Shown: positions 1-7,925 of the stretch, in pieces | How the letters are laid out: each line of letters begins with the position of its first letter | Position numbering within the stretch: position 1 is the first letter of the stretch | DNA from: Luteirhabdus pelagi | GTDB taxonomy: Bacteria > Bacteroidota > Bacteroidia > Flavobacteriales > Flavobacteriaceae | DNA: 64,000 nt | Direction of reading: 5' to 3' | Assembly: GCF_016827595.1 (NCBI RefSeq) | Contig: NZ_JAECMS010000001.1 | Location: forward strand, 857,655-921,654 | Made by a program: the position numbers and the translations under genes | The notes under the pieces: model-generated | Seen by the model: only the letters and a program-made list of their open reading frames with translations | Databases searched by the model: none | What the model was told of the DNA's origin: nothing

Positions 1-238
1 CGGCCAATATTTTCTTTAAGAACTCTCTACCAACACCTGATTTCAAAAATCTCTCGCGTTGGATCGCTTCTTCTTTTAAAGCGTAAGCTTCTTGATACAC
101 CAATTTCCAGGGAACATAGCCCTTTGTCGATCTAACCTTACAACTATTATGTTGTCGAACTCTTAGCTCGATATCTCGAGTAAACCCTTTATAGAGCCTC
201 CCATCCACCTCACTTTTAAGAACGTAAACATAATACAT
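1..238 (-). CDS. GIY-YIG nuclease family protein, copy 1 (3' end cut by window edge)
   Basis: This is the first of two identical GIY-YIG genes. The ATG is at 236-238 and the reading frame runs off the window start with about 79 codons visible, identical at every base to the copy at 309-551. The protein starts MYYVYVLKS, then YKGFT, which are the GIY and YIG strands, followed by a conserved Arg (LRVRQH) and a Glu (EEAIQRERF) expected of this endonuclease fold. Stand-alone proteins of about 80 residues like this occur in several copies in many Bacteroidota genomes; their biological substrate is not established. The stop codon is probably only a few bases outside the window, as in copy 2. Confidence 0.85.
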   Translation of the reverse strand, partial: MYYVYVLKSEVDGRLYKGFTRDIELRVRQHNSCKVRSTKGYVPWKLVYQEAYALKEEAIQRERFLKSGVGREFLKKILA

Positions 239-263
239 TCCAATTTATTTCAATTACCGCTGC

Positions 264-313
264 AAATCTGATATTCCCTGCCTGCCGGCAGGCAGGTATC
301 CAGTTGAACTACG
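264..313 (-). pseudogene. tRNA-like 5' fragment interrupted by a 20-bp palindrome (copy A)
   Basis: On the minus strand the order is GTAGTTCAACTGGATA (297-312), the perfect palindrome CCTGCCTGCCGGCAGGCAGG (277-296), then GAATATCAGATTT (264-276). Without the palindrome this reads like a tRNA: TA, D-stem GTTC, D-loop AACTGGATA, D-stem GAAT, A, anticodon-stem TCAGA, TT. From memory it resembles a Bacteroidota tRNA-Arg; that identity is not checked. The sequence then diverges and no 3' half follows, so this is a fragment. The palindrome sits exactly between D-loop and D-stem 3' arm. The TAG stop of the GIY-YIG gene at 309-551 lies inside the fragment. Confidence 0.6.
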
Positions 314-551
314 CGGCCAATATTTTCTTTAAGAACTCTCTACCAACACCTGATTTCAAAAATCTCTCGCGTTGGATCGCTTCTTCTTTTAAAGCGTAAG
401 CTTCTTGATACACCAATTTCCAGGGAACATAGCCCTTTGTCGATCTAACCTTACAACTATTATGTTGTCGAACTCTTAGCTCGATATCTCGAGTAAACCC
501 TTTATAGAGCCTCCCATCCACCTCACTTTTAAGAACGTAAACATAATACAT
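309..551 (-). CDS. GIY-YIG nuclease family protein, copy 2 (complete)
   Basis: Complete 80-residue protein consisting of a single GIY-YIG fold with no accessory DNA-binding domain. Visible elements are YVYVLKS (GIY strand), LYKGFT (YIG strand), the catalytic-type Arg in LRVRQH, and a Glu-rich helix EEAIQRERF. Similar short proteins are often labelled 'excinuclease ABC C subunit-like' but lack all other UvrC domains. The TAG stop is formed by the CGTAGTTC of the adjoining tRNA-like fragment, so the gene end and the tRNA-derived sequence overlap. About 25 bp upstream of the ATG begins GAATATCAGATTT (577-589), followed by a CCTGCC palindrome at 590-609. Whether the nuclease acts on that palindrome is inference only. 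Confidence 0.88.
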   Translation of the reverse strand: MYYVYVLKSEVDGRLYKGFTRDIELRVRQHNSCKVRSTKGYVPWKLVYQEAYALKEEAIQRERFLKSGVGREFLKKILAA

Positions 552-576
552 TCCAATTTATTTCAATTACCGCTGC

Positions 577-622
577 AAATCTGATATTCCCTGCCTGCCG
601 GCAGGCAGGTATCCAGTTGAAC
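577..622 (-). pseudogene. tRNA-like 5' fragment interrupted by a 20-bp palindrome (copy B)
   Basis: This is the second copy of the D-arm fragment: TTCAACTGGATA (610-621), palindrome at 590-609, then GAATATCAGATTT (577-589). Unlike copy A it is not preceded by CGTA; the sequence upstream on the minus strand is GGGCGGGG, so the tRNA resemblance breaks earlier here. It lies directly upstream of GIY-YIG copy 2. Confidence 0.55.
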
Positions 623-669
623 CCCGCCCATTTCTAAAGAAATGTTCGGGATAGTATACGGCCAATAGC

Positions 670-1122
670 TTAGTTTGAAAGACGTTGCTTCACAATGGCA
701 GCGATGGTTTTTCCATCAGCTTGCCCTGCCAATCGTTTGTTTGCTTCTCCCATCACTTTGCCCATGTCGGCCATGGAACTCGCTCCGGTATCGGCGATAA
801 CGTCATCTACAACGGCAGCTACTTCATCAGCACTTAACTGCGCTGGCAAAAAGCGTTCGATAACGGCTGCTTGCTCCAATTCTGGATCGGCCAAATCGGC
901 ACGACCTTGTTCTTGATATATAGCAGCACTATCTTTCCGTTGCTTTACTAATTTCTGCAATAATTTAATCTCTTCGTCTTCAGAAAGCTCTTTTTTACTT
1001 CCGGTTTCCGTTTGGGCCATAAGTAAGGCTGACTTCACCGCACGAAGGGCTTCAAGGTCACTTGCCTTCTTTTCCTTCATGGCTGTTTTCATCGCATCCA
1101 TTACGTCTTTCTGTAAGCTCAT
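670..1122 (-). CDS. yqeY: GatB/YqeY domain protein
   Basis: A 150-residue YqeY-family protein, the usual length for the family. It starts MSLQKDVMDAMKTAMKEKK with the long helical N-terminal part, then ERFLPAQLSADEV and a C-terminal GKVMGEANKRLAGQADGKTI segment typical of the GatB C-terminal/YqeY domain. The domain is shared with the tRNA amidotransferase subunit GatB, where it contacts tRNA; the role of the free-standing protein is not settled. It lies downstream of ftsZ, separated by a strong terminator, so it is probably transcribed on its own from the 1123-1180 gap. Its association with ftsZ is common in Flavobacteriia. Confidence 0.93.
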   Translation of the reverse strand: MSLQKDVMDAMKTAMKEKKASDLEALRAVKSALLMAQTETGSKKELSEDEEIKLLQKLVKQRKDSAAIYQEQGRADLADPELEQAAVIERFLPAQLSADEVAAVVDDVIADTGASSMADMGKVMGEANKRLAGQADGKTIAAIVKQRLSN

Positions 1123-1181
1123 CGAAATAAATTTTTCAGGTTGCGAAGATAATCAATCTACGGTTTCAAAAAAAGCAGAAA

Positions 1182-1217
1182 ATAAAAAACCCGACCATCA
1201 ATGTGGGATGGCCGGGT
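1182..1217 (-). terminator. Rho-independent terminator after ftsZ
   Basis: On the minus strand, arms ACCCGGCCATC (1207-1217) and GATGGTCGGGT (1189-1199) pair along 11 bp with one G-T wobble and a 7-nt loop, and a T-rich tail follows. It lies 27 bases past the ftsZ stop and ends the dcw operon. Confidence 0.9.
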
Positions 1218-1243
1218 CTGAGGAGCTAGCATAAAGTAGGTAA

Positions 1244-3304
1244 TCAGTCCACATTATCGTGTAAGAACGAATTGTTGCTCCGCAATTCGATATCATCGTC
1301 ATCATCGTTAACCGATGTGCGCGACATCTCGGAACCTTCGTCTACAGAATCATCTAGATCGATACCCATTCGTTTGTAAGCAGGTTGTTTTTCTATTTCC
1401 TCGATTTTTGAAGAACTATTTCTGAATTTATAGTTGAACTCCTTCATCTTCTTTTTGCGGTCTTCAGCACGGTCCCGAAGCAATTTTGAGATCGGTGAAT
1501 TCATCGGATCTTCATCTTCACCATCATTCTCTTTCGGTTCTACAGGTTCAACCGTCTTCTTTTCAAATACGATTTCCTCTTCTTCCTCGGCTGCTGCATT
1601 TCCTTTTGAAGGCTTGGCGGAAAGCAATTCTTCTTCTTTCTGCTCATAATCGTCTAAGCTATATCGCTTCACCCCACCATCCTTATGTTCGGTTACGGGA
1701 ATGATTTCCACGGCATCCTTCACTTCAATATCCTCTAGACGGGAAACGATGGTCTCCACCTCGTCTTCCTCCTCTTTTTCACTTTCCGCAGTTCGTGCTT
1801 CCTTTTTAGGAGTATTCACGGGCAAGTCGAACATCAACATCTGATCGTCTTCTGCTGAAATTTCCTCTCGTTTTTCTTCCTCCTGAGGCGCTGCTTCGTC
1901 TTTCTTCGGTTCCAAAATGACGAAATCGTTCACCTCCATTTCATTAATCAACAATTGCTCGAATTCGGCAACATGGTGAATATCGACTTCTTCATAAGAA
2001 ACATCGATATTCTTCAACAACTCCGAGGTTTCGATATAACCTTCAAACGGAAGGTCCTTTTGAACCGGTGCTTCAGGCGCTGGCATTCCTTCAACTTGCT
2101 TCGCCTCTGGCGTCTTTTGAGCCGGCTTCACCTCTTCTTCTTCCTCAAAAAGGGTGTGACGTATAATCGGTTTCTCTTCCTTTTTTGGAGCAGCGCTAGG
2201 TTTTGGCAACTCAACTGGAGTAGCACCTTTCTTCACTGAAAGATCCTGTTCTGCTTTTTGTTCGTCTTCAAGTGTGTGAATAATTTTTTTGGTTTCGGTA
2301 TTCACGATATCATCCTGTTGTTCTGCATTGAAACCTGTTGCAATTACCGTAATGGCAATCGCTCCATCCAACGTTTCATCTTCACCCACACCCATAATGA
2401 TGTTCGCGCTGTGACCAGCTTCATCTTGAATATGGTCACTAATCTCACCGATTTCATCGATTGTGATTTCCTCGGAACCAGAAACGATAAGAAGCAATAC
2501 GTTTTTGGCACCTTTAATTTTATTATCGTTAAGCAACGGTGAATCGAGCGCTTTGCTAATGGCATCCTTGGCACGATTGCTTCCGCTGGCACTGGAGCTT
2601 CCCATAATAGCTGTTCCACTATTTGAAAGTACTGTTTTCGCATCGCGAAGGTCAATATTCTGCGTGTAGTGATGCGTAATTACTTCGGCGATACCACGAG
2701 CAGCCGTTGCCAAGACTTCATCTGCCTTTGAGAAGCCAGCTTTAAAGCCCAAATTACCATATACCTCACGTAATTTGTTGTTGTTGATAACAATGAGCGA
2801 ATCGACATTCTGACGCAGCTTTTCAACTCCCAATTGTGCTTGGTCGTTCCGCGTTTTTCCTTCAAACTGAAACGGACTGGTTACAATACCTACCGTTAGG
2901 ATATCCATCTCCTGCGCCATCTTTGCGATAACGGGAGCTGCTCCCGTCCCTGTTCCACCACCCATTCCAGCAGTAATAAACACCATTTTGGTATTGGTAG
3001 TCAGCATCGATTTTATTTCCTCCATGCTTTCCATGGCGGCCTTTTCTCCGATTTCAGGATTTGCTCCAGCGCCCAGACCTTCGGTAAGGGAAACACCTAA
3101 TTGTATTCTAATGGGCACAGGGCTATTTTCCAATGCCTGTGAATCGGTATTGCAAATCACGAAGTCGACACCCTTAATGCCTTGACTAAACATGTGATTT
3201 ATTGCGTTGCTTCCACCGCCGCCGACACCGATGACCTTAATGACGTTGCTTTGGTTCTTCGGCAGGTCGAATGAAATGTTATCAAATTCAGTGTTGCTGC
3301 TCAT
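1244..3304 (-). CDS. ftsZ: Cell division protein FtsZ (long C-terminal linker)
   Basis: Tubulin-like GTPase that forms the Z ring. The globular part covers about residues 15-330: GVGGGGSNAI near 26-35, the tubulin signature GGGTGTG at 115-121, and the T7 loop NIDLRD at 216-221, so GTPase residues are intact. Residues from about 335 to 640 form a very acidic Glu/Lys/Pro-rich linker, making the protein 686 residues against 380-400 in most bacteria; long tails are usual in Flavobacteriia. Near the C-terminus is QPAYKRMGIDLDD, then the extreme end NSFLHDNVD, which I take as the conserved interaction peptides of this lineage. Last gene of the dcw cluster, 60 bp after ftsA, followed by a terminator. 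Confidence 0.98.
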   Translation of the reverse strand: MSSNTEFDNISFDLPKNQSNVIKVIGVGGGGSNAINHMFSQGIKGVDFVICNTDSQALENSPVPIRIQLGVSLTEGLGAGANPEIGEKAAMESMEEIKSMLTTNTKMVFITAGMGGGTGTGAAPVIAKMAQEMDILTVGIVTSPFQFEGKTRNDQAQLGVEKLRQNVDSLIVINNNKLREVYGNLGFKAGFSKADEVLATAARGIAEVITHHYTQNIDLRDAKTVLSNSGTAIMGSSSASGSNRAKDAISKALDSPLLNDNKIKGAKNVLLLIVSGSEEITIDEIGEISDHIQDEAGHSANIIMGVGEDETLDGAIAITVIATGFNAEQQDDIVNTETKKIIHTLEDEQKAEQDLSVKKGATPVELPKPSAAPKKEEKPIIRHTLFEEEEEVKPAQKTPEAKQVEGMPAPEAPVQKDLPFEGYIETSELLKNIDVSYEEVDIHHVAEFEQLLINEMEVNDFVILEPKKDEAAPQEEEKREEISAEDDQMLMFDLPVNTPKKEARTAESEKEEEDEVETIVSRLEDIEVKDAVEIIPVTEHKDGGVKRYSLDDYEQKEEELLSAKPSKGNAAAEEEEEIVFEKKTVEPVEPKENDGEDEDPMNSPISKLLRDRAEDRKKKMKEFNYKFRNSSSKIEEIEKQPAYKRMGIDLDDSVDEGSEMSRTSVNDDDDDIELRSNNSFLHDNVD

Positions 3305-3364
3305 ATTATTTGTATTTGTGAGGTTGTTCCGTTTCCAGAATTCTTATTCTTAGTTAACTTTTAA

Positions 3365-4717
3365 TTATTCCGCATTGTCCAAAAACTCCTTGAACTTTTC
3401 AGCCCAACGATCGAAAAATCCTTTTCGTTTTTCGGTTTTTTCTTCTGTTTGGGTCGCGACATCTTCTTCGGAAGTTTCCATTTCTTCCGTTGCCGTAGCC
3501 TCTTGCGAATTATCGAAAGTGGCCATGGCTCTATTTGCATTTGTCTTTTTCTCCTTACTCTGAAGGCTATTTAGTACCAAACCGACCGCCGTAGCGTACA
3601 TCGGACTCGTAATTTCCTTATTGCTATCGCCGCCTGCCAAATGCTCGTTTGGAAAGCCAATTCGGGTATCCATACCAGTGATGTACTCGACCAATTGTTT
3701 TAAATGTTGCAACTGGGCACCACCACCTGTTAGCACGATACCGGCGATTAATTTTTTCTTTTGTTCCTCGTGACCATAGTTCTTGATTTCGAGATATACC
3801 TGTTCGATTATTTCAACCGCGCGGGCATGGATAATCTTCGAAAGGTTCTTTAGCGTAATTTCCTTCGGTTCTCTCCCACGAAGTCCAGGAATGGAAACAA
3901 TTTCATTATCCTTGTTTTCCCCTGGCCAAGCACTTCCAAACTTAATCTTCAACAATTCTGCTTGCTTCTCGATGATGCTGCAGCCTTCTTTGATATCTTC
4001 AGTAATCACATTTCCACCGAAAGGAATCACGGCCGTATGGCGAATGATACCGTCCTTAAAAATGGCTAAGTCGGTGGTCCCACCCCCAATATCAATCAAG
4101 GCAACTCCTGCTTCTTTTTCTTCTTGACTCAACACGGCATTTGCGGAAGCCAACGGCTCCAAGGTTATGCCCGAAAGCTCAAGACCGGCGCTTTTCACAC
4201 AACGGCCAATGTTTCGAATGGAAGAAACCTGTCCGACCACCACGTGAAAATTGGCTTCCAATCGGCCGCCATACATTCCGATGGGTTCGGTGATTTCCGC
4301 CTGACCGTCCACTTTGTAATCCTGTGGAAGCACATGGATGATCTCTTCACCGGGAAGCATCACCAATTTGTGAACCTGATTGCAAAGCCGCTCGATATCA
4401 TCGTCATCGATTACCTCATCGCTATCGCTTCGCGTGATGTAGTCGCTATGCTGAAGGCTTCTAATGTGTTGGCCCGCAATACCGACGACCACTTCATCTA
4501 TTTGCATTCCAGAGGAAGTTTCAGCATCTTGTACCGCCTGCTGAATCGATTGAATGGTCTGTGTAATATTATTAACCACACCTCGGTGAACCCCTAAGCT
4601 TTTGGCTTTGCCAATGCCCAGGATTTCCATCTTGCCGTATTCGTTCTTCTTACCGATCATGGCCACAATTTTTGTGGTTCCAATATCCAGTCCGACCGCG
4701 ATGTTTTCTTTTTCCAT
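3365..4717 (-). CDS. ftsA: Cell division protein FtsA
   Basis: Actin-like ATPase that tethers FtsZ to the membrane. It opens with the phosphate-1 motif GLDIGTTKIVAMIG at about residues 9-22; the phosphate-2 region is IDIGGGTTDLAIF, and a late GIVLTGGGAQLQ gives the adenosine motif. At 450 residues it is slightly longer than E. coli FtsA because of a charged linker from about 385 to 430. The last 20 residues (GFFDRWAEKFKEFL) form an amphipathic helix, the membrane-targeting sequence. It starts 3 bp after the ftsQ stop, so it is co-translated with ftsQ, and sits directly upstream of its partner ftsZ. Confidence 0.98.
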   Translation of the reverse strand: MEKENIAVGLDIGTTKIVAMIGKKNEYGKMEILGIGKAKSLGVHRGVVNNITQTIQSIQQAVQDAETSSGMQIDEVVVGIAGQHIRSLQHSDYITRSDSDEVIDDDDIERLCNQVHKLVMLPGEEIIHVLPQDYKVDGQAEITEPIGMYGGRLEANFHVVVGQVSSIRNIGRCVKSAGLELSGITLEPLASANAVLSQEEKEAGVALIDIGGGTTDLAIFKDGIIRHTAVIPFGGNVITEDIKEGCSIIEKQAELLKIKFGSAWPGENKDNEIVSIPGLRGREPKEITLKNLSKIIHARAVEIIEQVYLEIKNYGHEEQKKKLIAGIVLTGGGAQLQHLKQLVEYITGMDTRIGFPNEHLAGGDSNKEITSPMYATAVGLVLNSLQSKEKKTNANRAMATFDNSQEATATEEMETSEEDVATQTEEKTEKRKGFFDRWAEKFKEFLDNAE

Positions 4718-4720
4718 AGC

Positions 4721-5437
4721 TTATTTTTTTGTTGCTACTACTTGGTTTCCGAATGTTAGGTTTACCGTTTTGTAGCTTTTAAGCATCTTATCTTCTTTTG
4801 TTTTTTTATAGAACGCCTTAAAGTTCTGTATCTTCTTTTCAATATCGATTGGTTGCCCAAATACCACTTTTAAATCATGTTTTCTCAGCCGTAAGACTAC
4901 TTTTCCATTCTTCTGCACGTGCAGACCAATAACGCTACTATTCATGAACGCGTCTTTTTCCAGTTCCAAAAGCAGGGGCGTAATTTTGGAGAAATCGTCC
5001 GTCACCGCTCCCGTTACTAAGGGAACTCGTGCGGTGTAAACCGTGGAAAGCGGCATCCTTTTTCCGTCTTCATCAATATAATAATCGGGTGCAGCGGTAA
5101 CTCGGGCAATTGGCCGTCGTTGTTCGATTTTCGCACCCAAGGCGCCATCCACGCTCATAAACACCTGTGCCTCACGAATCATATCGTTTTGGTTCAGGCG
5201 TTCTTCCATCTCTTTCAAAACTACCCTTTCTTTAGGCATGCCCGTAACACTGTCCTGATTTTGTATCAACAATTTATTAACGGTTTCAAGGGTGATAAAA
5301 GGACTATTTTCATCTACGAATGTCACTTCTACATTGGTCAGATTTCGGGTTTTGTTTCTCTTTTTGGCAAAGCCGAACAAAAACACGATCAAACCAATAA
5401 TCAAAATGAACCGTATGTAGACCCAACTATGCTTCAT
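4721..5437 (-). CDS. ftsQ: Cell division protein FtsQ
   Basis: Bitopic divisome protein of 238 residues: a short cytoplasmic N-terminus, one membrane helix at about residues 7-24 (YIRFILIIGLIVFLFGFA), then a periplasmic part with a POTRA-like segment (VTFVDENSPFITLETVNKLL) and a beta domain ending in KTVNLTFGNQVVATKK. Sequence is weakly conserved in the family, so the call rests largely on position between murC and ftsA, topology and length. The start overlaps the 3' end of murC by 11 bp. Start ATG 5435-5437 gives the expected short cytoplasmic tail. Confidence 0.93.
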   Translation of the reverse strand: MKHSWVYIRFILIIGLIVFLFGFAKKRNKTRNLTNVEVTFVDENSPFITLETVNKLLIQNQDSVTGMPKERVVLKEMEERLNQNDMIREAQVFMSVDGALGAKIEQRRPIARVTAAPDYYIDEDGKRMPLSTVYTARVPLVTGAVTDDFSKITPLLLELEKDAFMNSSVIGLHVQKNGKVVLRLRKHDLKVVFGQPIDIEKKIQNFKAFYKKTKEDKMLKSYKTVNLTFGNQVVATKK

Positions 5438-6782
5438 GGCTCAGTTTTTTAGTGATTTTACTTACCTTAGCACCAATATCGCCTGCGCCAACCAATAATT
5501 GTATTCGGCAGGTAGATTGCTTCATCTTTTGAAATAAATCGTCCTTCGTGATGCATTGCTTGTTCTTATTTTCAATCTTTGATAGCAACCATTCTGAAGT
5601 AATGCCTTCCATAGGTTCTTCTCGTGCCGGATAGATATCCAATAGTAATACTTCATCAAATTTGGATAGACTGTTTGCGAAGCCATCAGCGAAATCCTTG
5701 GTTCGACTAAACAAATGCGGTTGAAATACAATCAGTTTCCGATCGTTCGGATACATTTCGTGAACCGCTTGATACAAGGCATTTATTTCGGTTGGATGAT
5801 GAGCGTAATCGTCGATTAGCACCAAATCGTCCCTTTTAATTTTATAAGAGAAACGTCGCTGCACTCCTTTGAAGGTCGCCAGCGCTTCTGGTAATTTATC
5901 CAAAGGTGCCTTTGCCTTGATTGCCATTCCCATGGCAGTGGCTGCGTTGAAGAGATTGTGGTGACCAGGCAAAAAGAATTTTAGATCCTTTAAAATCCTG
6001 TTAGGTGTTTTTAGATCGAAGACATATCCGCCGTCTTCAATTCGAACGTTCTGGGCTTCAAAATCGGCATCTTCTTCAATCGCAACTGACTGTCCCTTCA
6101 ATGGCAATCCTTTTTTCACCAATACATTATCGGAGTCTTCAACCAATCGGGAAAATTCATTAAAGGCACTCGTAATCGTCGATTCGTCGCCATAAATATC
6201 AAGATGATCAGCATCCATACTCGTAACGCAAGCAATATTCGGCTTCAACGTAAGAAAAGAGCGATCGAATTCATCTGCTTCCACCACTGTAATATCGGTT
6301 CCTTTTGAAATAAAATTACTGTCATAGTTTTCAGCAATGCCGCCTAAAAAAGCGGTAACCGGCATCCCGCAGTGGACCAACAAATGACCTAGAATAGCCG
6401 AAGTGGTGGTTTTCCCGTGGGTGCCGGCGACTGCCAAACATAAAGTGTGCTTTGTTACCTCGGCGAGCAAATGGGCACGCTTGGTAATGGTAAAATCGTT
6501 TTGCTGAAACCAGTTTAATAGCTTGTTGTTCTTCGGAATAGCAGGTGTATACACAACCAAGGTAGTTTCCGTATTCTTGATGTCGTCTGGAATCACTGAA
6601 ATATCATCCTGAAAGGTGACGGGGATATCTTCTGAAATAAGCTTATCAGTAAGCTCGCTAGGCGTTTTATCGTATCCAAACACCTGCTTGCCCTGAAGCT
6701 TGCAATACCTAGCCAGGCCACTCATTCCGATACCGCCGATACCGATGAAGTAATAGGTTTGTATGTTTGAATACTGTGTCAC
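5427..6782 (-). CDS. murC: UDP-N-acetylmuramate--L-alanine ligase MurC
   Basis: Cytoplasmic ATP-dependent ligase that adds L-Ala to UDP-MurNAc. The N-terminal Rossmann part has [15 protein letters not shown] (about 12-26); the central P-loop is [14 protein letters not shown] near residue 117; HHNLF and the [10 protein letters not shown] motif mark the Mur ligase central and C-terminal domains. The length of 451 residues is normal. It overlaps the murG stop side by 4 bp and ftsQ by 11 bp, showing tight coupling inside the dcw operon. Confidence 0.98.
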   Translation of the reverse strand: MTQYSNIQTYYFIGIGGIGMSGLARYCKLQGKQVFGYDKTPSELTDKLISEDIPVTFQDDISVIPDDIKNTETTLVVYTPAIPKNNKLLNWFQQNDFTITKRAHLLAEVTKHTLCLAVAGTHGKTTTSAILGHLLVHCGMPVTAFLGGIAENYDSNFISKGTDITVVEADEFDRSFLTLKPNIACVTSMDADHLDIYGDESTITSAFNEFSRLVEDSDNVLVKKGLPLKGQSVAIEEDADFEAQNVRIEDGGYVFDLKTPNRILKDLKFFLPGHHNLFNAATAMGMAIKAKAPLDKLPEALATFKGVQRRFSYKIKRDDLVLIDDYAHHPTEINALYQAVHEMYPNDRKLIVFQPHLFSRTKDFADGFANSLSKFDEVLLLDIYPAREEPMEGITSEWLLSKIENKNKQCITKDDLFQKMKQSTCRIQLLVGAGDIGAKVSKITKKLSHEA

Positions 6783-7882
6783 TGCCTCAACAATAGTTCT
6801 ATTTCATCTACGATTTCTTTCGTAGCATTTGGTTTTGCCATTTTCTTGATGTTTGTTGAAAGCGACTGTTGCATTTCTTCACTTTTCAACAATTCTGAAA
6901 ACAGCTTCTTAAATTTTTCTTCTGCCTTGTTTTCACGTAGCACGATGGCCGCATCTTTATCGGCTAATGCCAAGGCATTTTTGGTCTGATGGTCTTCTGC
7001 CACATTCGGTGAAGGAATGAAAATGACCGGCTTTCCGACCAAGCATAATTCCGAAACCGAAAGTGCCCCTGCACGAGAAACGATAAAATCGGCTGCCGCA
7101 TAGGCTAAGTCCATTCTATTGAGATAGGGATGTACTTGTACCGTTCGTCCCGTTTGCCGTATATATTTTTCTTCGTACAGCTTACCACATTGCCAGATTA
7201 CCTGAACCCCTTCCGAGGAAAAGTAATCGATATGCGATGCCACCAATTCATTAATCTTTTTAGCACCAAGACTTCCACCCAGGACCAACAATGTTTTCTT
7301 TTCTTTATCTAAGCTGAAGAAGTTTTGTGCTTCTTCCCGCTTCTGATCGATACTGAATAAATCCTGACGAACCGGATTTCCCGTAAAGCGAATTTTATCC
7401 GCAGGAAAAAATGAGTCCATACCCTCATACGCCACACAGATTTTTCGAACCTTTGATGCCAACCACTTGTTGGTGATTCCAGCATGACTGTTCTGCTCTT
7501 GAATAAGACAGGGAACGCCTTTTGCTGAAGCGGCACGCAATAGTGGCGCGCTGGCATAACCGCCCGTTCCAATGGCTACATTTGGCTGAAACTGTTTCAC
7601 AATTTTTCGTGATTTCCAAAGACTTGACAACAGCTTAAACGGAAACATCAAATTCTTCAACGTCAACTTTCGCTGTAAACCTGAAATCCAAAGTCCTTTA
7701 ATTTCATACCCCGCCTGTGGAACTTTTTCCATTTCCATGCGGTCTTCAGCACCGACAAACAGAAACTCCGAGCCCGGGAACCTATGTTTCAATTCATCAG
7801 CAATGGCAATAGCGGGATAGATATGACCGCCCGTTCCGCCACCGGAGATAATGAATTTGTATGTTGATCGACTTTTTGTCAT
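6779..7882 (-). CDS. murG: Lipid II synthase glycosyltransferase MurG
   Basis: GT28-family enzyme that transfers GlcNAc from UDP-GlcNAc to lipid I at the inner face of the plasma membrane. The N-terminal glycine loop [17 protein letters not shown] (about 12-28) binds the lipid diphosphate; a second loop [16 protein letters not shown] and the nucleotide-sugar region [25 protein letters not shown] are intact. At 367 residues it has family length. The 41-bp gap to ftsW holds a degenerate copy of the CTGCCGG/CAGCAGG inverted repeat also found upstream of ftsW. Confidence 0.98.
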   Translation of the reverse strand: MTKSRSTYKFIISGGGTGGHIYPAIAIADELKHRFPGSEFLFVGAEDRMEMEKVPQAGYEIKGLWISGLQRKLTLKNLMFPFKLLSSLWKSRKIVKQFQPNVAIGTGGYASAPLLRAASAKGVPCLIQEQNSHAGITNKWLASKVRKICVAYEGMDSFFPADKIRFTGNPVRQDLFSIDQKREEAQNFFSLDKEKKTLLVLGGSLGAKKINELVASHIDYFSSEGVQVIWQCGKLYEEKYIRQTGRTVQVHPYLNRMDLAYAAADFIVSRAGALSVSELCLVGKPVIFIPSPNVAEDHQTKNALALADKDAAIVLRENKAEEKFKKLFSELLKSEEMQQSLSTNIKKMAKPNATKEIVDEIELLLRQ

Positions 7883-7890
7883 TTTTTATT

Positions 7891-7925
7891 TTAGATCTGC
7901 CGGCTTCACTAGCCCCAGCAGGTTT
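7891..7925. repeat. Degenerate CTGCCGG...CCAGCAGG inverted repeat
   Basis: TCTGCCGG (7896-7903) and CCCAGCAGG (7914-7922) can pair around a loop and resemble the repeat array at 9140-9216. The repeat runs into the ftsW stop codon. Confidence 0.5.

Larger units (their letters stand above)
1..622. repeat. Perfect tandem duplication, 313-bp unit with GIY-YIG gene
   Basis: Bases 1-309 are identical to 314-622 as far as I can compare by eye. Each unit holds a GIY-YIG gene, its leader, a 20-bp palindrome and a tRNA-like D-arm fragment. Perfect identity points to a recent duplication or ongoing conversion; an assembly artefact is possible. The bases CGGCCAATA that begin each unit recur once more at 659-667, just before yqeY, as if marking the unit boundary. 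Confidence 0.95.
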
